Under the pieces are notes generated by a model that searched no databases, was not told the origin of the DNA, and saw only the letters and a list, made by a program, of their open reading frames with translations. A stretch of DNA of 64,000 nucleotides. Source: Hepsetus odoe. Lineage: Eukaryota; Chordata; Actinopteri; Characiformes; Hepsetidae. Within the stretch, counting starts at the first letter, position 1. Each line of letters begins with the position of its first letter. The DNA lies in contig CM029383.1 in the NCBI GenBank assembly GCA_017165825.1, forward strand, positions 3,052,633 through 3,116,632, read 5' to 3'. Below are positions 1 through 10,598 of the stretch, in pieces. Made by a program: the position numbers and the translations under genes.

Positions 1-285
1 TCAGAGAGATGTCATTGGTTTGGACATGAGAGATGAGAATTATATTGAGATAAGGATGTTTAGGATGGACCTGCCAGTCAAGAGGAGAGGAGGAAGAGCA
101 AAGACCAAAGAGGAGGTTATTGGATGCGGTGAGGGCCATGCGGGTGTGTTAGTTTGAAGGAGGAAGACGCAGAGCCCAGGAGAAAAGGAAACCATTGATC
201 CAATGAAGTGGTGGAACAATTTGTGGCCCATTTGGTAGATGCAGCGCTGCCGCTGAAGCTTAACATGCAGGAGAAAAGAAGAAAA
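1..285 (+). repeat. RTE-like LINE 3' fragment, diverged, cut by window edge
   Basis: This stretch aligns by eye with the C-terminal coding region and 3' end of the better preserved LINE copy at 6023-6489. Shared blocks include the GGACATG...AGAGATGAG...TATGT segment, the run that encodes a GRGRPK-type basic motif in the other copy, and the end followed by AGAAAAGAAGAAA. Several substitutions and indels break the reading frame, so this is a dead copy older than the second one. The left end lies outside the window. Clade assignment (RTE-like) comes from the recognisable C-terminal protein of the other copy and is not secure. Confidence 0.6.
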
Positions 286-1933
286 ACTCTTTCATTCCAT
301 ACTAAATTTCTCCCTTTTGAGGGTATTTTGAGTTTGGCAACTTTGCAAACATGTTTTCATGTACAAAAACCTATGCAACACTATAAAAAATAAATAAATT
401 TCAAATATGATTTAAAAAAAAAAGTAGTTTGCCTCTAATTCTATTTCTTGTCAAGGTCATCTTCAAACAGAGTTTGTTCATGATGTCACTGGTCGTTTCA
501 GGTTTTCTTCACACTCACAATTTGTCATCAACTGTTGCTGTCTTTCTTGACTCACCGGTTCGATGTGTGTTGCTCAGGTTTCGTTGTTTTTCAGGGAATT
601 ATTAACACTTGTACTGGCAACTTGCACTATTTGTTAAATGCTTCTGCTGGCTTCCAAATGGATGCTTTTTAATGGTTTTCACCTTTTTAACAATAAATGA
701 AACCATGACAGGTTAAATTCAAAATGAAAGATCCATAGCTATTTTTATAGTTTAAATGATCACATACAGCACACACCTCACACAAACAACACAAACCCTG
801 TATGCCTCTTCTGTTCCATTACTTCTGCTCACTTGGATGCCATGTTCTGCCTTGTTTAACACATCGAAATGTAAATACCAGGAAATAAAAGCTGAAAATC
901 TGATCTCTCATCTCATTCTTCTGGTCTGATACCCAAATAAATTGGCCATGTTCTGCACCAAAGTGCAGAATGGTTCAGCCAAGAGGAAGAGGACAGAAAA
1001 ATAATACATTGCATAGTTAGCAGTATCTTATGTAGAGCTTCTACTTTGGTTTGAATTATAGTAAAACTGTGTTAATGGTAACCTCTTCAGACTTCCCAAT
1101 TATTAAGCAATATAACTCTTAAGACTTTCATTAACGACTTTGCTCAATTAAGCGTTTCATATGAAATCAGCTTACCTGAATCATCTTGGTATGTTGCATG
1201 AGGTTTCATTGTTTGGCGTTATTTACGTCTGACTCATGGATTTCACCTGGGGCGACTACGTCATCTGACACCTAGAGGGATTGTTATGTGCTGAGCTTTC
1301 TCTCTCCCTAAAGCCTTGCTTGCAGGAGTCTAGGCTGTATTATAAGCCAGAGTTTAAAACTCATGGGGCTCAACTGTGTCTCAGACTTGGACATTCATTT
1401 CCTTCTATAATCATAATGTGTGAGTGGAGTCTGTCAGGAATAATGAACTGCTTTTGGATTAGAGCCTACAAGGACCACTATCCAGACTCTTACTAACTAA
1501 CTGGGAGAAATACATTGCCTTGATGACTTTAAATTATGAATTTATTTGTCTTTTCATTTTTGTCTCCACTAAGTGCAGTTTATCTATTATATTTTCCAGA
1601 GTTTTTGTGGTTGTCTTCCAGGTCAATTGCTGCATGCAACTTACAGCCAAGAGATAGCACTTTACACACTCCTGACACCTGATAACCAGCTTCTTCAGGA
1701 GGAAAAGAATAACTTCATTTTTAATTTTTTTACTTATTTTTTACTTTTTTACTTATTTACTAAGCTTCAATTAATTGAGAATACAAGCACAATGCTACCA
1801 AAAAAAGCTATACTGCAGACGTTTAAGTGTAGATTATGAAGTATGCAACCGAAAAATCTGAAATTATGAAAAAAAAGAATAAACGACAATAAATGTTTTG
1901 AAAGTGAAAAAATTGACAACCCTTGTCATTGTG
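286..1933. other. Intergenic, no feature recognised
   Basis: A+T-rich unique-looking sequence. Short open frames here (at most 88 codons) show no recognisable protein, no splice context and no composition change. I see no repeat family in it. Confidence 0.5.
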
Positions 1934-2142
1934 AAATGCAGCACAGCACAACACAACGAACATCAACCTCTGCGTTTCACCCATACACACCCTTGCAGCA
2001 GGGGGCAGCTATTGAAAGTGCCCAGAGAGCAGTGACGGGGACAGTACCTTGCTCAAGGGTACCTCAGGGCAACCTTTTGGGGAGGGAATCAAATAATCCT
2101 CCGATCCGGGGCAACTCCCTAACCACTAGGCCACCACTGGCT
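1934..2142 (-). repeat. tRNA-derived SINE, type 1 (CAGCAGGGGGCAGC body)
   Basis: Read on the minus strand it starts with the tRNA-like head (GTGGTGGCCTAGTGGTTAG) and continues through the GGTACCCTTGAGCAAGG block and the internal GCTGCCCCCTGCTGC block to a tail in AACACAGCACA-like repeats. The same unit recurs at 4073, 6871, 18001, 20405, 32155 and 38232. The B-box is damaged (AATCAAATAATCC where GGTTCGAATCC is expected), so this copy is old. Confidence 0.75.
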
Positions 2143-2795
2143 CACTTTTTTTTTGTTGTTGTTTTTTTATTCCTAAATTACTACAAAAATTATTATAATA
2201 TCATTTTTATTTTTATGATTTAAGTCATGTTGTAGATATTGTAATTTGATGTTTCAACAAATGATGTAATGCTGTATTCAGTGTAAATTGTGAAAACTGA
2301 CTAAACCTGCATAATACAGTGATTATTGTGAATCCGTTAATCTTTTTATCTTTAAGTGGTGTTACAGAGACATAAAAAGTGACCCTTTTTAATCTCAGTA
2401 TTGCCAGTGTAATCCTGGTCTCAATATGCAAATGAGACCACTAATAAATACAACATTTTACTGTTTGCAGAACATTGTCAGTGTTTTGATGAATCCCTGT
2501 ATTCATGTGATCTACAAAAGTAACTGATGTTTGGCCAGTAATGCATGCCGATTAATGATCACGTCACTTCTGATTCACTAATGCATTTAAAAAGCACTGC
2601 AATAAATATTCAGTTATCGATTATCACAATATCCTTGATTTATGCATGGCATGACTAATGCAAGGTTTACTCCATACGCAAAATCTGCAGAGATCTAGTG
2701 AGGAATTTCTCTCATTCTCTTCACACAGTCAGATCTTGTTCAGCAAAAACCGCACTTTGCCATCAACTGAAAAGACTGGTGATTAGTGTAAAAAA
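2143..2795. other. Intergenic, A+T-rich, no gene
   Basis: T-rich and A-rich runs, with one ATGCAAAT octamer near 2426. There is no recognised repeat or exon. Confidence 0.5.
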
Positions 2796-2807
2796 CACAA
2801 CACACCA

Positions 2808-3049
2808 TCCATCCATCCATCATCTGCCGCTTGTCCCAAACGGGGTCGCGGGGGGGTGCTGGCGTCCAACCCAGCGCACACAGGGCGAGGACGGGGGATG
2901 CACCCTGGACAGGTCGCCAGCCCATCGCAGGGAGGAGCTGGACGGGGACAGCACCTTGCTCAAGGGTACCTCAGGGCAACCCACTGGGAAGGGGTTCGAA
3001 CCCCCGATCCTCCGGCCAACGCCCTAACCACTAGGCCACCACTGGCCCT
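2808..3049 (-). repeat. tRNA-derived SINE, type 2, full length with 12-bp TSD
   Basis: On the minus strand the unit runs from GTGGTGGCCTAGTGGTTAGGG (tRNA-like A-box region) through GGGGGTTCGAACCCC (B-box) and the CTGGCGACCTGTCCAGGGTG body to a (GGAT)n tail. It is flanked by the 12-bp direct repeat CACAACACACCA at 2796-2807 and 3050-3061, the mark of LINE-mediated insertion. Other copies are at 39158 and 58801, with partial ones at 28646 and 29617. Confidence 0.88.
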
Positions 3050-3061
3050 CACAACACACCA

Positions 3062-4072
3062 GATAATTATCATTACATGAACTAAAACTGACATGAAATA
3101 ACAATGACATGATATTCTGTTATACTGTGCAATGCAGTAAATGTATAAAAAAGTTCTATTTCTGAACAGGTTTAAATAGCTTTGAGAGTGACTTCAGCAT
3201 CTGGCTTCCAGATCAATGTCCCTCAAATTTGGGTTGCTTAAAGTGAAACTATGCTGGTATAGTTCCTCGACCCAGAATGTAGTTAATGCATCAGGTCATT
3301 TTTTGGTTGACTACTTTAGATTATAACTGGCACCATGAGGTTAACATCGCAAAACTATGACTATAGAGTAAAATAAACCCCTTAAGAAGTATAAAAACTA
3401 TCAGAAATTCATTGGAATCTGATCAAAGACCAGCTCGCTCCATGGTATCATCTAAAATGGTAGCAATGAGGTTTTGTTCATTTTCATAGCTCACAGATTA
3501 CTTCATGAGTACCCTGAGTATCAGGATTTTATGGGAATGAGACACATTAAAATGCAAGTGTAAACAGATCCAAGATGTCTTTAAAACCAATATGAATCAG
3601 ATGGGTCAGATCACTTGAGGAGGTTTTCTGAGACTCATTCCAGCCACATGTAAATTCATCAGTCGCTCCAAGAAAACCAAAACCCCTTTCACTTCTGAAA
3701 TGCTAACCCCACTTTGTTCTTCTTACGGAATAGTCTGCCTTTTAATGTGTGTGCTGCTTTTCTTTCTGTTCATTTAGTGACCTGGGCTTATCATATGTGC
3801 TTCATTTTTTAACCTGTAGCCCACATTGCATGTGCCAGTTTATTCCAAAATTTCAACAGTTTTATTAACCATAACCTCGCCTTTTCTTTTTTTTTTTTAC
3901 CATGTCTCTGCAACATGCTGTGTTTATATGCTCATGGTTGATAAAACATGGTTGGTGACACAGAATAAGTACATTTAAACAGTCTTCCTCCAGTGAAAAC
4001 TATGCAGCACGGCCTATACGATGGATAAAACATTAGCTTTAGTACTAAAGTGACAACTTGTCTTTGTCAAGA
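3062..4072. other. Intergenic, no feature recognised
   Basis: Unique-looking sequence of average composition. No open frame of interest and no repeat family recognised. Confidence 0.5.
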
Positions 4073-4280
4073 CACAGCAAACCACAATGAAACACAGCCC
4101 CTGCATTTAACTCATACACTGCGCAGCAGGGGGCATCTATTTTATGCACCTGAGGAGCAGTGATGGAGATGGTACCTTACTCAAGAGTACCTCGGTGCAA
4201 CCTACTGGCCTGGGATTCAAACCCACAGCTTCCCCATCTTGGGACCTAGTCTCTAACCACTAGGCCATCACTGCCCCCTA
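4073..4280 (-). repeat. tRNA-derived SINE, type 1
   Basis: Same unit as at 1934. It has the CAATGAAACACAGC tail end, the GCAGCAGGGGGCA block, the ACCTTACTCAAGAGTACCTC block and the tRNA-like head CTAACCACTAGGCCATCACTGCCCCC, all read here on the + strand. It is old, with many point changes. Confidence 0.75.
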
Positions 4281-5157
4281 AGGAAGTAAGGAAAGTAAGG
4301 AAGCAAACAAGTCAGGGCTGATGAACTATGTGGGAAGTAAAACTCTACCAGTTTTCTTTTAGGCATTTTAGCGGAACGTTTGCTTTAACTGGAATTATGC
4401 AACTTATCCCATATACCAATTCATCTATTTCAGCATACTTGCTTGTTTTTAAATATACAGGTCATGAATTTTCAGGACAGCCTAGAACATCTTCATGGAG
4501 AAGTACAGTGCACAGAGCAGCTCATCATCAGCTCATACACAACTTCTGTTTGCATTTGCCAAGCCTGTTTAGCCTCTCAGCATTTTGGAGATCAGAACAA
4601 AGATACTAATCTTCCAGACTAAACAGCTGGAGTTATACAACTGACCACCGACACCATGTGCAGCCAAAAAGAAGGATATCTGAGCTATTTGAATGAAGAA
4701 TGAAGATGTTTGATTTTTTTTCTACATTTTCATTGTAAAAAGCAAAATCATCATCAGATGTAACACATTGCAGCACATTCCATAAACAAGGAAATGTGTG
4801 AATAAGTGTACACGGCAAACAGATCATGACCATGTCTTGTCTAGCACTGCTTACCTTTTAATACTTTTTAAAATAATATTTCTTGCCTTTGCCAAGGTTA
4901 TATATATATATAGGTATATGTTGAACTGAAAACACAGAAGCCAGATCTACATCTGGAAATGGAGTTTGTGTCTGGTTTTGGCCAACACCAGAGTGGTGTT
5001 CAAGGGAGACAAGCTTGATTTTATAACAGCTTGTCAGAATCTCTTAATATTAGAAATCATTCTCAGCAAGTGGCCATTATCAGTGCAACAATCATATTTT
5101 GATTGACAGAATGCATTTTGTTCTGCCATCTGTCCAGAATTGAAGATGAAGTGCATC
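4281..5157. other. Intergenic, no gene
   Basis: Unique-looking sequence with a short TA run near 4900-4913. No repeat family recognised. Confidence 0.45.
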
Positions 5158-5159
5158 TA

Positions 5160-5693
5160 CAGTACTGTGCAAACGTTTTAGGCAGGTGTGGAAAAAATGC
5201 TGTAAACAAAGAATGTTTTCAAAAATGGAAGTGTTAATCATTTATTTTCATCAATTAACAAAATGCAGTGAATGAACAAAAGAGAAATCTAAATCAAATC
5301 AATATTTGGTGTGACCACCCTTTGCCTTCAAAACAGCATCAGTTCTTCTAGGTACACTTGCACACAGTGTTTGAAGGAACTCCGCTGGTAGGTTGTTCCA
5401 AACATGACTGTGTTTCCACCTCTGTGTGACATTGATGATCATCAGCACCTGTCTGGTAAAACTGGTTGATCAGACACCGACTATAATCCTACAAAATCCC
5501 TGACTTTGTGCAAGTGTACCTAGAAGAATTGATGCTGGTTTGAAGGCAAAAGTTAGTAACACCAAATATTGATTTGATTTAGATTTTTCTTTCATTATTT
5601 CATTATACAATCATTATTTATATTTCTGAAAGCATTTTTTGTTTACAGCATTTTTTCACACCTTTTTCACGCCTAAAACTTTTGCACAGAACA
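5160..5693. mobile_element. Non-autonomous Tc1-type element with long inverted repeats
   Basis: The left arm begins CAGTACTGTGCAAACGTTTT after a TA. The right arm ends AAAACTTTTGCACAG. The arms are inverted copies of each other over roughly 200 bp: the left ATCAAATCAATATTTGGTGT and CAGCATCAGTTCTTCTAGGT blocks reappear inverted at 5515-5580. The middle, where transposase would lie, is short and has no open frame. The same family is present at 15447-15981, where part of the transposase survives. Cut-and-paste mobilisation in trans is inferred from the family. Confidence 0.8.
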
Positions 5694-5905
5694 GGGGTGG
5701 CAGTGGTGATCTAGTGGTAGGATACTTGCCTATGGACCTATGGCTCAAGAGGTTTAGGTTCGAATCCCACCTCTGGCACTACCACCACTGGCCTGAGCAA
5801 GACCCTTAACCCTTGCTCCAGGGGGACTGTCCCTGTAATTCGGACATGGAAGTCGCTGTGGATAAGAGCGTCTGATAAATGCCGTAAATGTAAATGTACT
5901 GTATA
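5694..5905 (+). repeat. tRNA-derived SINE, type 3 (GATAAGAGCGTCTG tail)
   Basis: The head reads GGTGGCAGTGGTGATCTAGTGG and GGTTCGAATCCCACC, an intact B-box. The body has CTGAGCAAGACCCTTAACCC and the 3' end reads GTGGATAAGAGCGTCTGATAAATG, a motif common at the 3' ends of many fish SINEs and their partner LINEs. It abuts the Tc1-type element to its left with almost no spacer. A second copy lies inverted at 37685-37890. Confidence 0.8.
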
Positions 5906-6022
5906 TCAAAGGCAACTGCAGCTTCCCTTCAACTTTGCAGGAGAAGCCATCTTATGTGAAAGCTTGGAGATGCCAAAACTGCAGACACAAAAAAAGAACA
6001 GATATTCTGAATAAAAGGACTT

Positions 6023-6489
6023 ATCTGTGACAGACGGGTACCAGCGAGAGTAAAAGGGATGGTTTACAGGACAGCAGTGAGACCAGCTATTTTGCACAGA
6101 TTGGAGGCAGTGGTACTGAAGAAAAGACAAGAGGCAGAGCTGGAGGTGTCAGAGTTAAAGATGCTGAGATTTTCGTTGGTTGTGACAAGGATGGACAGGA
6201 TTAAAAATAATTATATTAGAGGGACAGCTCAGGTTAGATGTTCTGGAGACAAAGTTAGAGAAGCACGGTTGCGTTGGATTGGACATGTCCAGAGGAGAGA
6301 TGAGGATTATGTCGGGTGGAGAATGTTGAAGATGGAGCTGCCAGGAAAGAGGGGAAGAGGAAGACCAAAGAGGAGGTTTATGGACTGGGTGAGAGAGGAC
6401 ATACAGGAAGATGCAGAGGACTGGAAGAAATGGAAACGGATGATGTGCTGTGGCGACCCCTAAATGGGAGCAGTCGAAAGAAGAAGAAG
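6023..6489 (+). mobile_element. 5'-truncated RTE-like LINE with perfect 19-bp TSD
   Basis: The piece encodes the C-terminal part of a non-LTR retrotransposon polyprotein. The frame is open from 6059 to 6463 (134 codons) and includes the motifs LKMLRFSL, VTRMDRI, REARLRWIGHVQRRDE and GRGRPKRRFMDWVRED, ending CCGDP before TAA. No reverse transcriptase or endonuclease domain remains because the 5' end was lost at insertion. The tail is a short (GAA)n run. A perfect 19-bp direct repeat (ATTCTGAATAAAAGGACTT) flanks it at 6004-6022 and 6490-6508, showing one insertion by target-primed reverse transcription. Clade name is by resemblance of the C-terminus. Confidence 0.88.
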
Positions 6490-6508
6490 ATTCTGAATAA
6501 AAGGACTT

Positions 6509-6870
6509 TGGCCTGACTCACTCATAGGTTCTTTTCTCTGACTCTCTGAATCATAGATTCTGTCAGTAGGGTTGGATATTAGTGCATAAATCAACATTGA
6601 CTGATATCGCAGAAGGTTAGTATGTAAATTAACCCTCTACTGACTTACCAAGTATAGACTAACCCAATGTTTTGCTCTTGGATCCAGTCCAGTATTTTAA
6701 TATTTGAATCTTGACTGATAGTGCTATGATCTGATCTAATATAACATTTCATAGGCTGCTGAGTTATGTTATAATAAACTGGTTGAATATGTGCATGGTT
6801 TTGAATGTTTTGTTTTGGCTTGCCATTTAATTGTGTGTATTTTGAACAATTCTGAAGTGCAAGGGACTAT
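6509..6870. other. Intergenic spacer, nothing recognised
   Basis: A+T-rich sequence between the LINE insertion and the next SINE. Confidence 0.45.
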
Positions 6871-7091
6871 TTGTTGTTGTGAAACAGCACAGCACAGCGG
6901 GCCACAACGAAATGCATCCTCTGAATTTTACCCATACATTCTGTGCAGCAAGCCACATCCAGCGGCGGGGAGCAGTGACAGAAATGGTACCTTGCTCAAG
7001 GGTGCTTCAGGGAAACTTTCTGGTCTGGGATTCGAACTCAGGACTTTCTGATTATGGGGCCTAGTCCCTGTTCACTACCCACCACTGCCCT
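6871..7091 (-). repeat. tRNA-derived SINE, type 1
   Basis: It has the GTGAAACAGCACAGCACAG tail side, the ACCTTGCTCAAGGGTGCTTC block, a TTCGAACTCAGGACTT region in place of the B-box, and a head ending CCACCACTGCCC as read on the + strand. The expected GCAGGGGGCAGC block is altered to CAGCGGCGGGGAGCAG. Confidence 0.75.
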
Positions 7092-7294
7092 GACCAAAGT
7101 GTGCTATTAATTATCCGAACTTAACTTACAAACTCTGTTTCAAATTAAGGGATGGTTTTAATTAAAATAACGATTTCATGGTGTCATGGCTTTCATTTTA
7201 TATTGATGAGCTCATGCAGTGCACCATCAAGAGTGCCTGCAATGAGCATGTGAGTATCAGAATTAAAAATGAATCATGATTTCATTTACTTTCA

Positions 7295-7353
7295 GTGGAG
7301 GGCCACTGGCATGTGCATCCCAATCATTCATGTAGATGTAACTTTGTCATGTG
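7295..7353 (+). mobile_element. Left remnant of older Tc1/mariner element split by a later insertion
   Basis: The run CATTCATGTAGATGTAACTT matches the segment of a common fish Tc1/mariner family that is normally followed directly by the sequence found at 8956. The family is present again at 34176-34777. The 1.6-kb Tc1 element at 7354-8953 separates the two parts. The left limit is approximate. Confidence 0.5.
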
Positions 7354-8953
7354 CAGTTGAGGCCAAAATTATTAGCCCCCAGGAATTATGGAACATTTTT
7401 TTAAACTTCTTCCCAATGTTTGCAGCATTGATGAAACTTGATATAAGCAAACATTCACCAGTGCTATTTAGTGGCTTTTGGTACCTTTTGTAATATAAAA
7501 TGCATTTTTAGGCTTGCTTTATATCAAATATAGTGAAAAATGGGGTGGTCAAAAATATTAGCCCCATGTGAATATTTGCTTTCAAAACACACCTACAGTA
7601 ATTAACCAATCAGCTTTGAAATCACACCTGTGCAGTCAATTGGCTTCCTAACAACACATGCAGTCAATTGGCTTCCTAACAACATTCAATCAGCATAAAA
7701 AGACTCCAAGGAACAGGGCACTTGAACACGTGAGAGGGACTACTGTTACTCACCATGCCAAAGACAAAGGAAATCAGTCTGGAGCTCAGAAAGAAGATAG
7801 TAGAGGCTCATGATAAGGGGGAAGGCTACACTGCCATTTCCAAGTGATACACAGTGTCTAGAACTCCTGTACATTGCAATATTGCCACGTACAAGGAGAC
7901 AAATTCTGAAAGAAACCAAACTGGCCGTGGCCATAAGCGCAAGATTTCAAGAACTCTGGAGAGGAAAATAGTCAGAGATGTCAGCAAGGAGCCCCGGACA
8001 TCTGCCAAGATGATTGCTGCTGACCTCGCCTCTTCTGGAGTTGACACAGTAGTGAGGGCTCTTCATTGTGGTGGGCTTCAGGGCCATCATCCCAGAAGAA
8101 CCCCTTTACTCAAAGAACTGCACATCACAGCCCGACTGAGGTTTGCACATGAACATTTGATAGGTAAAGATTTTGGAAGTGTGTGCTTTGGTCTGATGAG
8201 ACTAAACTGGAACTGTTTGGGCACATGGATGTTGCTTATGTTTGGCGAAGAAAGGGAGAGACCTTCAATCCTAGGAACACAGTTCGCACAGTTAAACGTG
8301 GTGGTGGTAGCATCATGCTGTGGAGCTGTTTTGCAGCCTCAGGCACAGGGAGCCTTGTTCGGGTGCATGGCATCATGAAAGAAGAAAATTATATTGACAT
8401 TTTGAGGGAGAATATGCAGAAATGTGCTCGTAGTCTAGGCTTAGGTCTTCGCTGGGTCTTCCAACAAGACAATGACCCAAAGCATACATTGAAATTAGTC
8501 TAACAGTTCCTCAAGGATACCAAAACCAAGATCCTGGAGTGGCCCACACAGAGCCCAGACCTCAATCCTATTGAGAGTCTGTGGCGGGTGCTCAAAGTGA
8601 ATGTCCACGCTCGGAAACCATGCAATTTGGAAAAGCTAGACCAATTTGCAATGGAAGAATGGGCCAAAATCCCAACCTGGTAAAAAACTACTCTAAGAGA
8701 CTGTTGTCAGAAAGGGTACACTATTGGCTATTAATGTCCAGGGGGCTAATAATTTTGGATGTCTCATTTTTGCCTTTTCTTGTTTCAACTCAGTGTATCA
8801 ATAAAATATCCTAATTAAACTTAGTGGACATTGTTTTTTATAGTGTATTTGTTTCCAAAATAACAAACACTTGTTGTTAATGGTCATTTTCATGGAGAAA
8901 TCAAGAGTGTTGTCTAATTTCATAAGGGGGGCTAATAATTTTGGCCTCAACTG
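7354..8953 (+). mobile_element. Tc1-like DNA transposon, 1.6 kb, complete ends
   Basis: Terminal inverted repeats are nearly perfect over 27 bp: CAGTTGAGGCCAAAATTATT at the left, and its complement ending CAACTG at 8953. The length is that of typical Tc1 elements. The right end is followed by TA. The left is preceded by TG, best read as a mutated TA target duplication. A 28-bp tandem duplication (unit starts at 7631 and 7659) lies in the 5' non-coding part. The transposase inside is broken, so the element is not autonomous. Confidence 0.92.
7755..8690 (+). pseudogene. Broken Tc1 transposase (DD34E type)
   Basis: Translation begins MPKTKEISLELRKKIVEAHD at 7755, a typical Tc1 helix-turn-helix start, but runs into TGA at 7845-7847. 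The same frame resumes with GHKRKISRTLERKIVRDV (second DNA-binding helix region), then shifts before 8183. There WSDETKLELFG carries the first catalytic Asp, and FQQDNDPKHT near 8460-8490 carries the second. A stop follows (8501-8503), and the third block, SPDLNPIESLW with the catalytic Glu, is legible at about 8550-8585. At least two stops and one frameshift make it a pseudogene. The catalytic triad residues themselves are still visible. Confidence 0.9.
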
Positions 8954-8955
8954 TA

Positions 8956-9150
8956 ACACCTTCTAAAACACTGTCACAGCAAGTACACCCTTTCATGACA
9001 AGGGTATTCTCTATTTTCAATGACCTTTTTCAGCACCATAATGTGCTCTGTCACTGTTCAAGGTGTTGACCTGGCCTCCAGGCTCCATAGATCTTAACCC
9101 AGTAATGTATGTTAGATTCCCTGGACAAACTAGTTTGATCCATTGAGGCC
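8956..9150 (+). mobile_element. Right remnant of the older Tc1/mariner element
   Basis: Legible blocks of the transposase 3' half are AAGTACACCCTTTCATG, then CAGCACCATAATGTGCTCTG (normally the HQDNAPCH-type block), then AAGGTGTTGACCTGGCCTCC, and finally TTGATCCATTGAGGCCC. It continues the sequence interrupted at 7353 and no reading frame survives. It is older than the inserted Tc1 element. Confidence 0.65.
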
Positions 9151-9482
9151 CTAAAAATAAAAAAAAATTAAAAAAATCATGCATTTTTCTGGACAAGAGA
9201 ATAGAGAAAAGTTGTGGTGATTATTATCTTTTACAATCTGAATCCACAGCCCTGAAATGACCTCACATGCACACTGTAGAAAGCCTTGTAAGCCACATCA
9301 TTCATGGACTGACTTCTCATATGTGGTGCTTCAAGTTCAGCTGTCCAGCTTGATGGTTCCCTTTTCAGATCCTCCACGAACTTCAGCCGACTACTTCTGC
9401 AGATAAGGCGAGGTGCAGCTCATCTCAGACAAGCCTGTTGTCATGCTGTTACCTTGGGCAGGAGAAACTTTGCTTTCAGTCT
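9151..9482. other. Intergenic, nothing recognised
   Basis: Mixed-composition spacer with an A-rich run at about 9155-9176. Confidence 0.4.
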
Positions 9483-9700
9483 TATTTCTAATTTAAAGTT
9501 TTGTTGAGTGGTACAAAAGGGAATTTCTAGTTTAATGAAAATAAGTTTTTGAATGGAAAAAATTAGATTTTTGGTTTAACGTTAAGTTGTTGAGTGATAA
9601 AGGGGAGATTTCTAGTTTAATGTTTAGCTGTGCAGCAGTAAAAAATTAGATTTCTATTTCAATGTTAGATTGTTAAGTGGTGCAAAAGGGGACATAGTAA
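9483..9700. repeat. Degenerate tandem repeat, about 85-bp unit, 2.5 copies
   Basis: The phrase TTGTTGAGTGG...AAAAGGG recurs at 9501, 9587 and 9670 (steps of 86 and 83 bp). Between them ATTTCTAGTTTAATG and AAAATTAGATTT also recur in the same order. Units differ by several substitutions. No gene or transposon context was found. Confidence 0.75.
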
Positions 9701-10287
9701 CTCTTTAAGAAAATTTATTAACCAATGTTATTAAAGGATGCAGACAGTATGTAACAAAACATTTTGCTCCAAACTTCAGCTGTGCGGTTCCTCTGAAGTT
9801 GAAGCTGTGTGTGTGGAGAAGCTGGAGGCAAGGGGTTGTTGATGTAACACACATTATGGCTGTTTTATTTACTTCAATGGGAAGTCAACGCTGGAAAAAA
9901 TGAGCGTTTTCTAGTTCAAGTTGAATTCCCATTTCCAGTGTTTTCTTCACACAATGAAACATTCACTCTTCACAGGCTGCTGCTGTGATGCTGCTGAACA
10001 CTCTGAGGAAGAAGTGGTGAAGTGACAGTATGCGCAGTCTTGAATATTTTTTTAAGAGGCTGAATGTGTTGATCTATGGCCTATATTTGTGCAGAGTAGC
10101 CACAAGCAACTGGCCCATTGGTGTTTTATAGCCAATGAATTACGTTCCCACTTAATAAGTGTTCTGGAAGAAATATTTTGTCTATAAAATGTGTCTCCTC
10201 TATTAAATTTATCCTATTTCTATGGAAAATCGAGAGGTTGTTGCTTTCATTGCAGCACTAATTTACCTGCAGCAAAGGAATCAGAGA

Positions 10288-10289
<2 letters not shown>
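9701..10289. other. Intergenic, nothing recognised
   Basis: Unique-looking spacer without a credible open frame. Confidence 0.4.
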
Positions 10290-10323
<34 letters not shown>

Positions 10324-10433
10324 TACAGACAGAGACCACTTGGGTAATGTGTTGTCCTGATCTTGCTGTGCCGCCTCTATGATAACAAACAAACTCCAGT
10401 CAAGACATCTCTGAAGTGCTGGAAACAAGCCAT

Positions 10434-10474
<41 letters not shown>

Positions 10475-10542
10475 GCTGTTTTCATCTTACTTTCGATCTC
10501 ACTTATCTCCCCTTCTTTTTTCCTTCTGTATCTCTCCTTAAC

Positions 10543-10596
<54 letters not shown>
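10290..10596. repeat. Microsatellite cluster: (GT)n, (CA)n, (CT)n
   Basis: (GT)n lies at 10290-10322, (CA)n at 10435-10472 and (CT)n at 10542-10596. The first two are complementary on the same strand and about 112 bp apart, so they could pair as a hairpin stem. The open frames here, rich in VCVC, HTHT and SLSL, are products of the repeats and are not genes. Confidence 0.95.

Positions 10597-10598
<2 letters not shown>

Noticed and set aside
5750..5775. A functional tRNA gene suggested by GGTTCGAATCC
   Set aside because: The B-box belongs to a SINE head with no complete cloverleaf, and the same unit recurs as a dispersed repeat.
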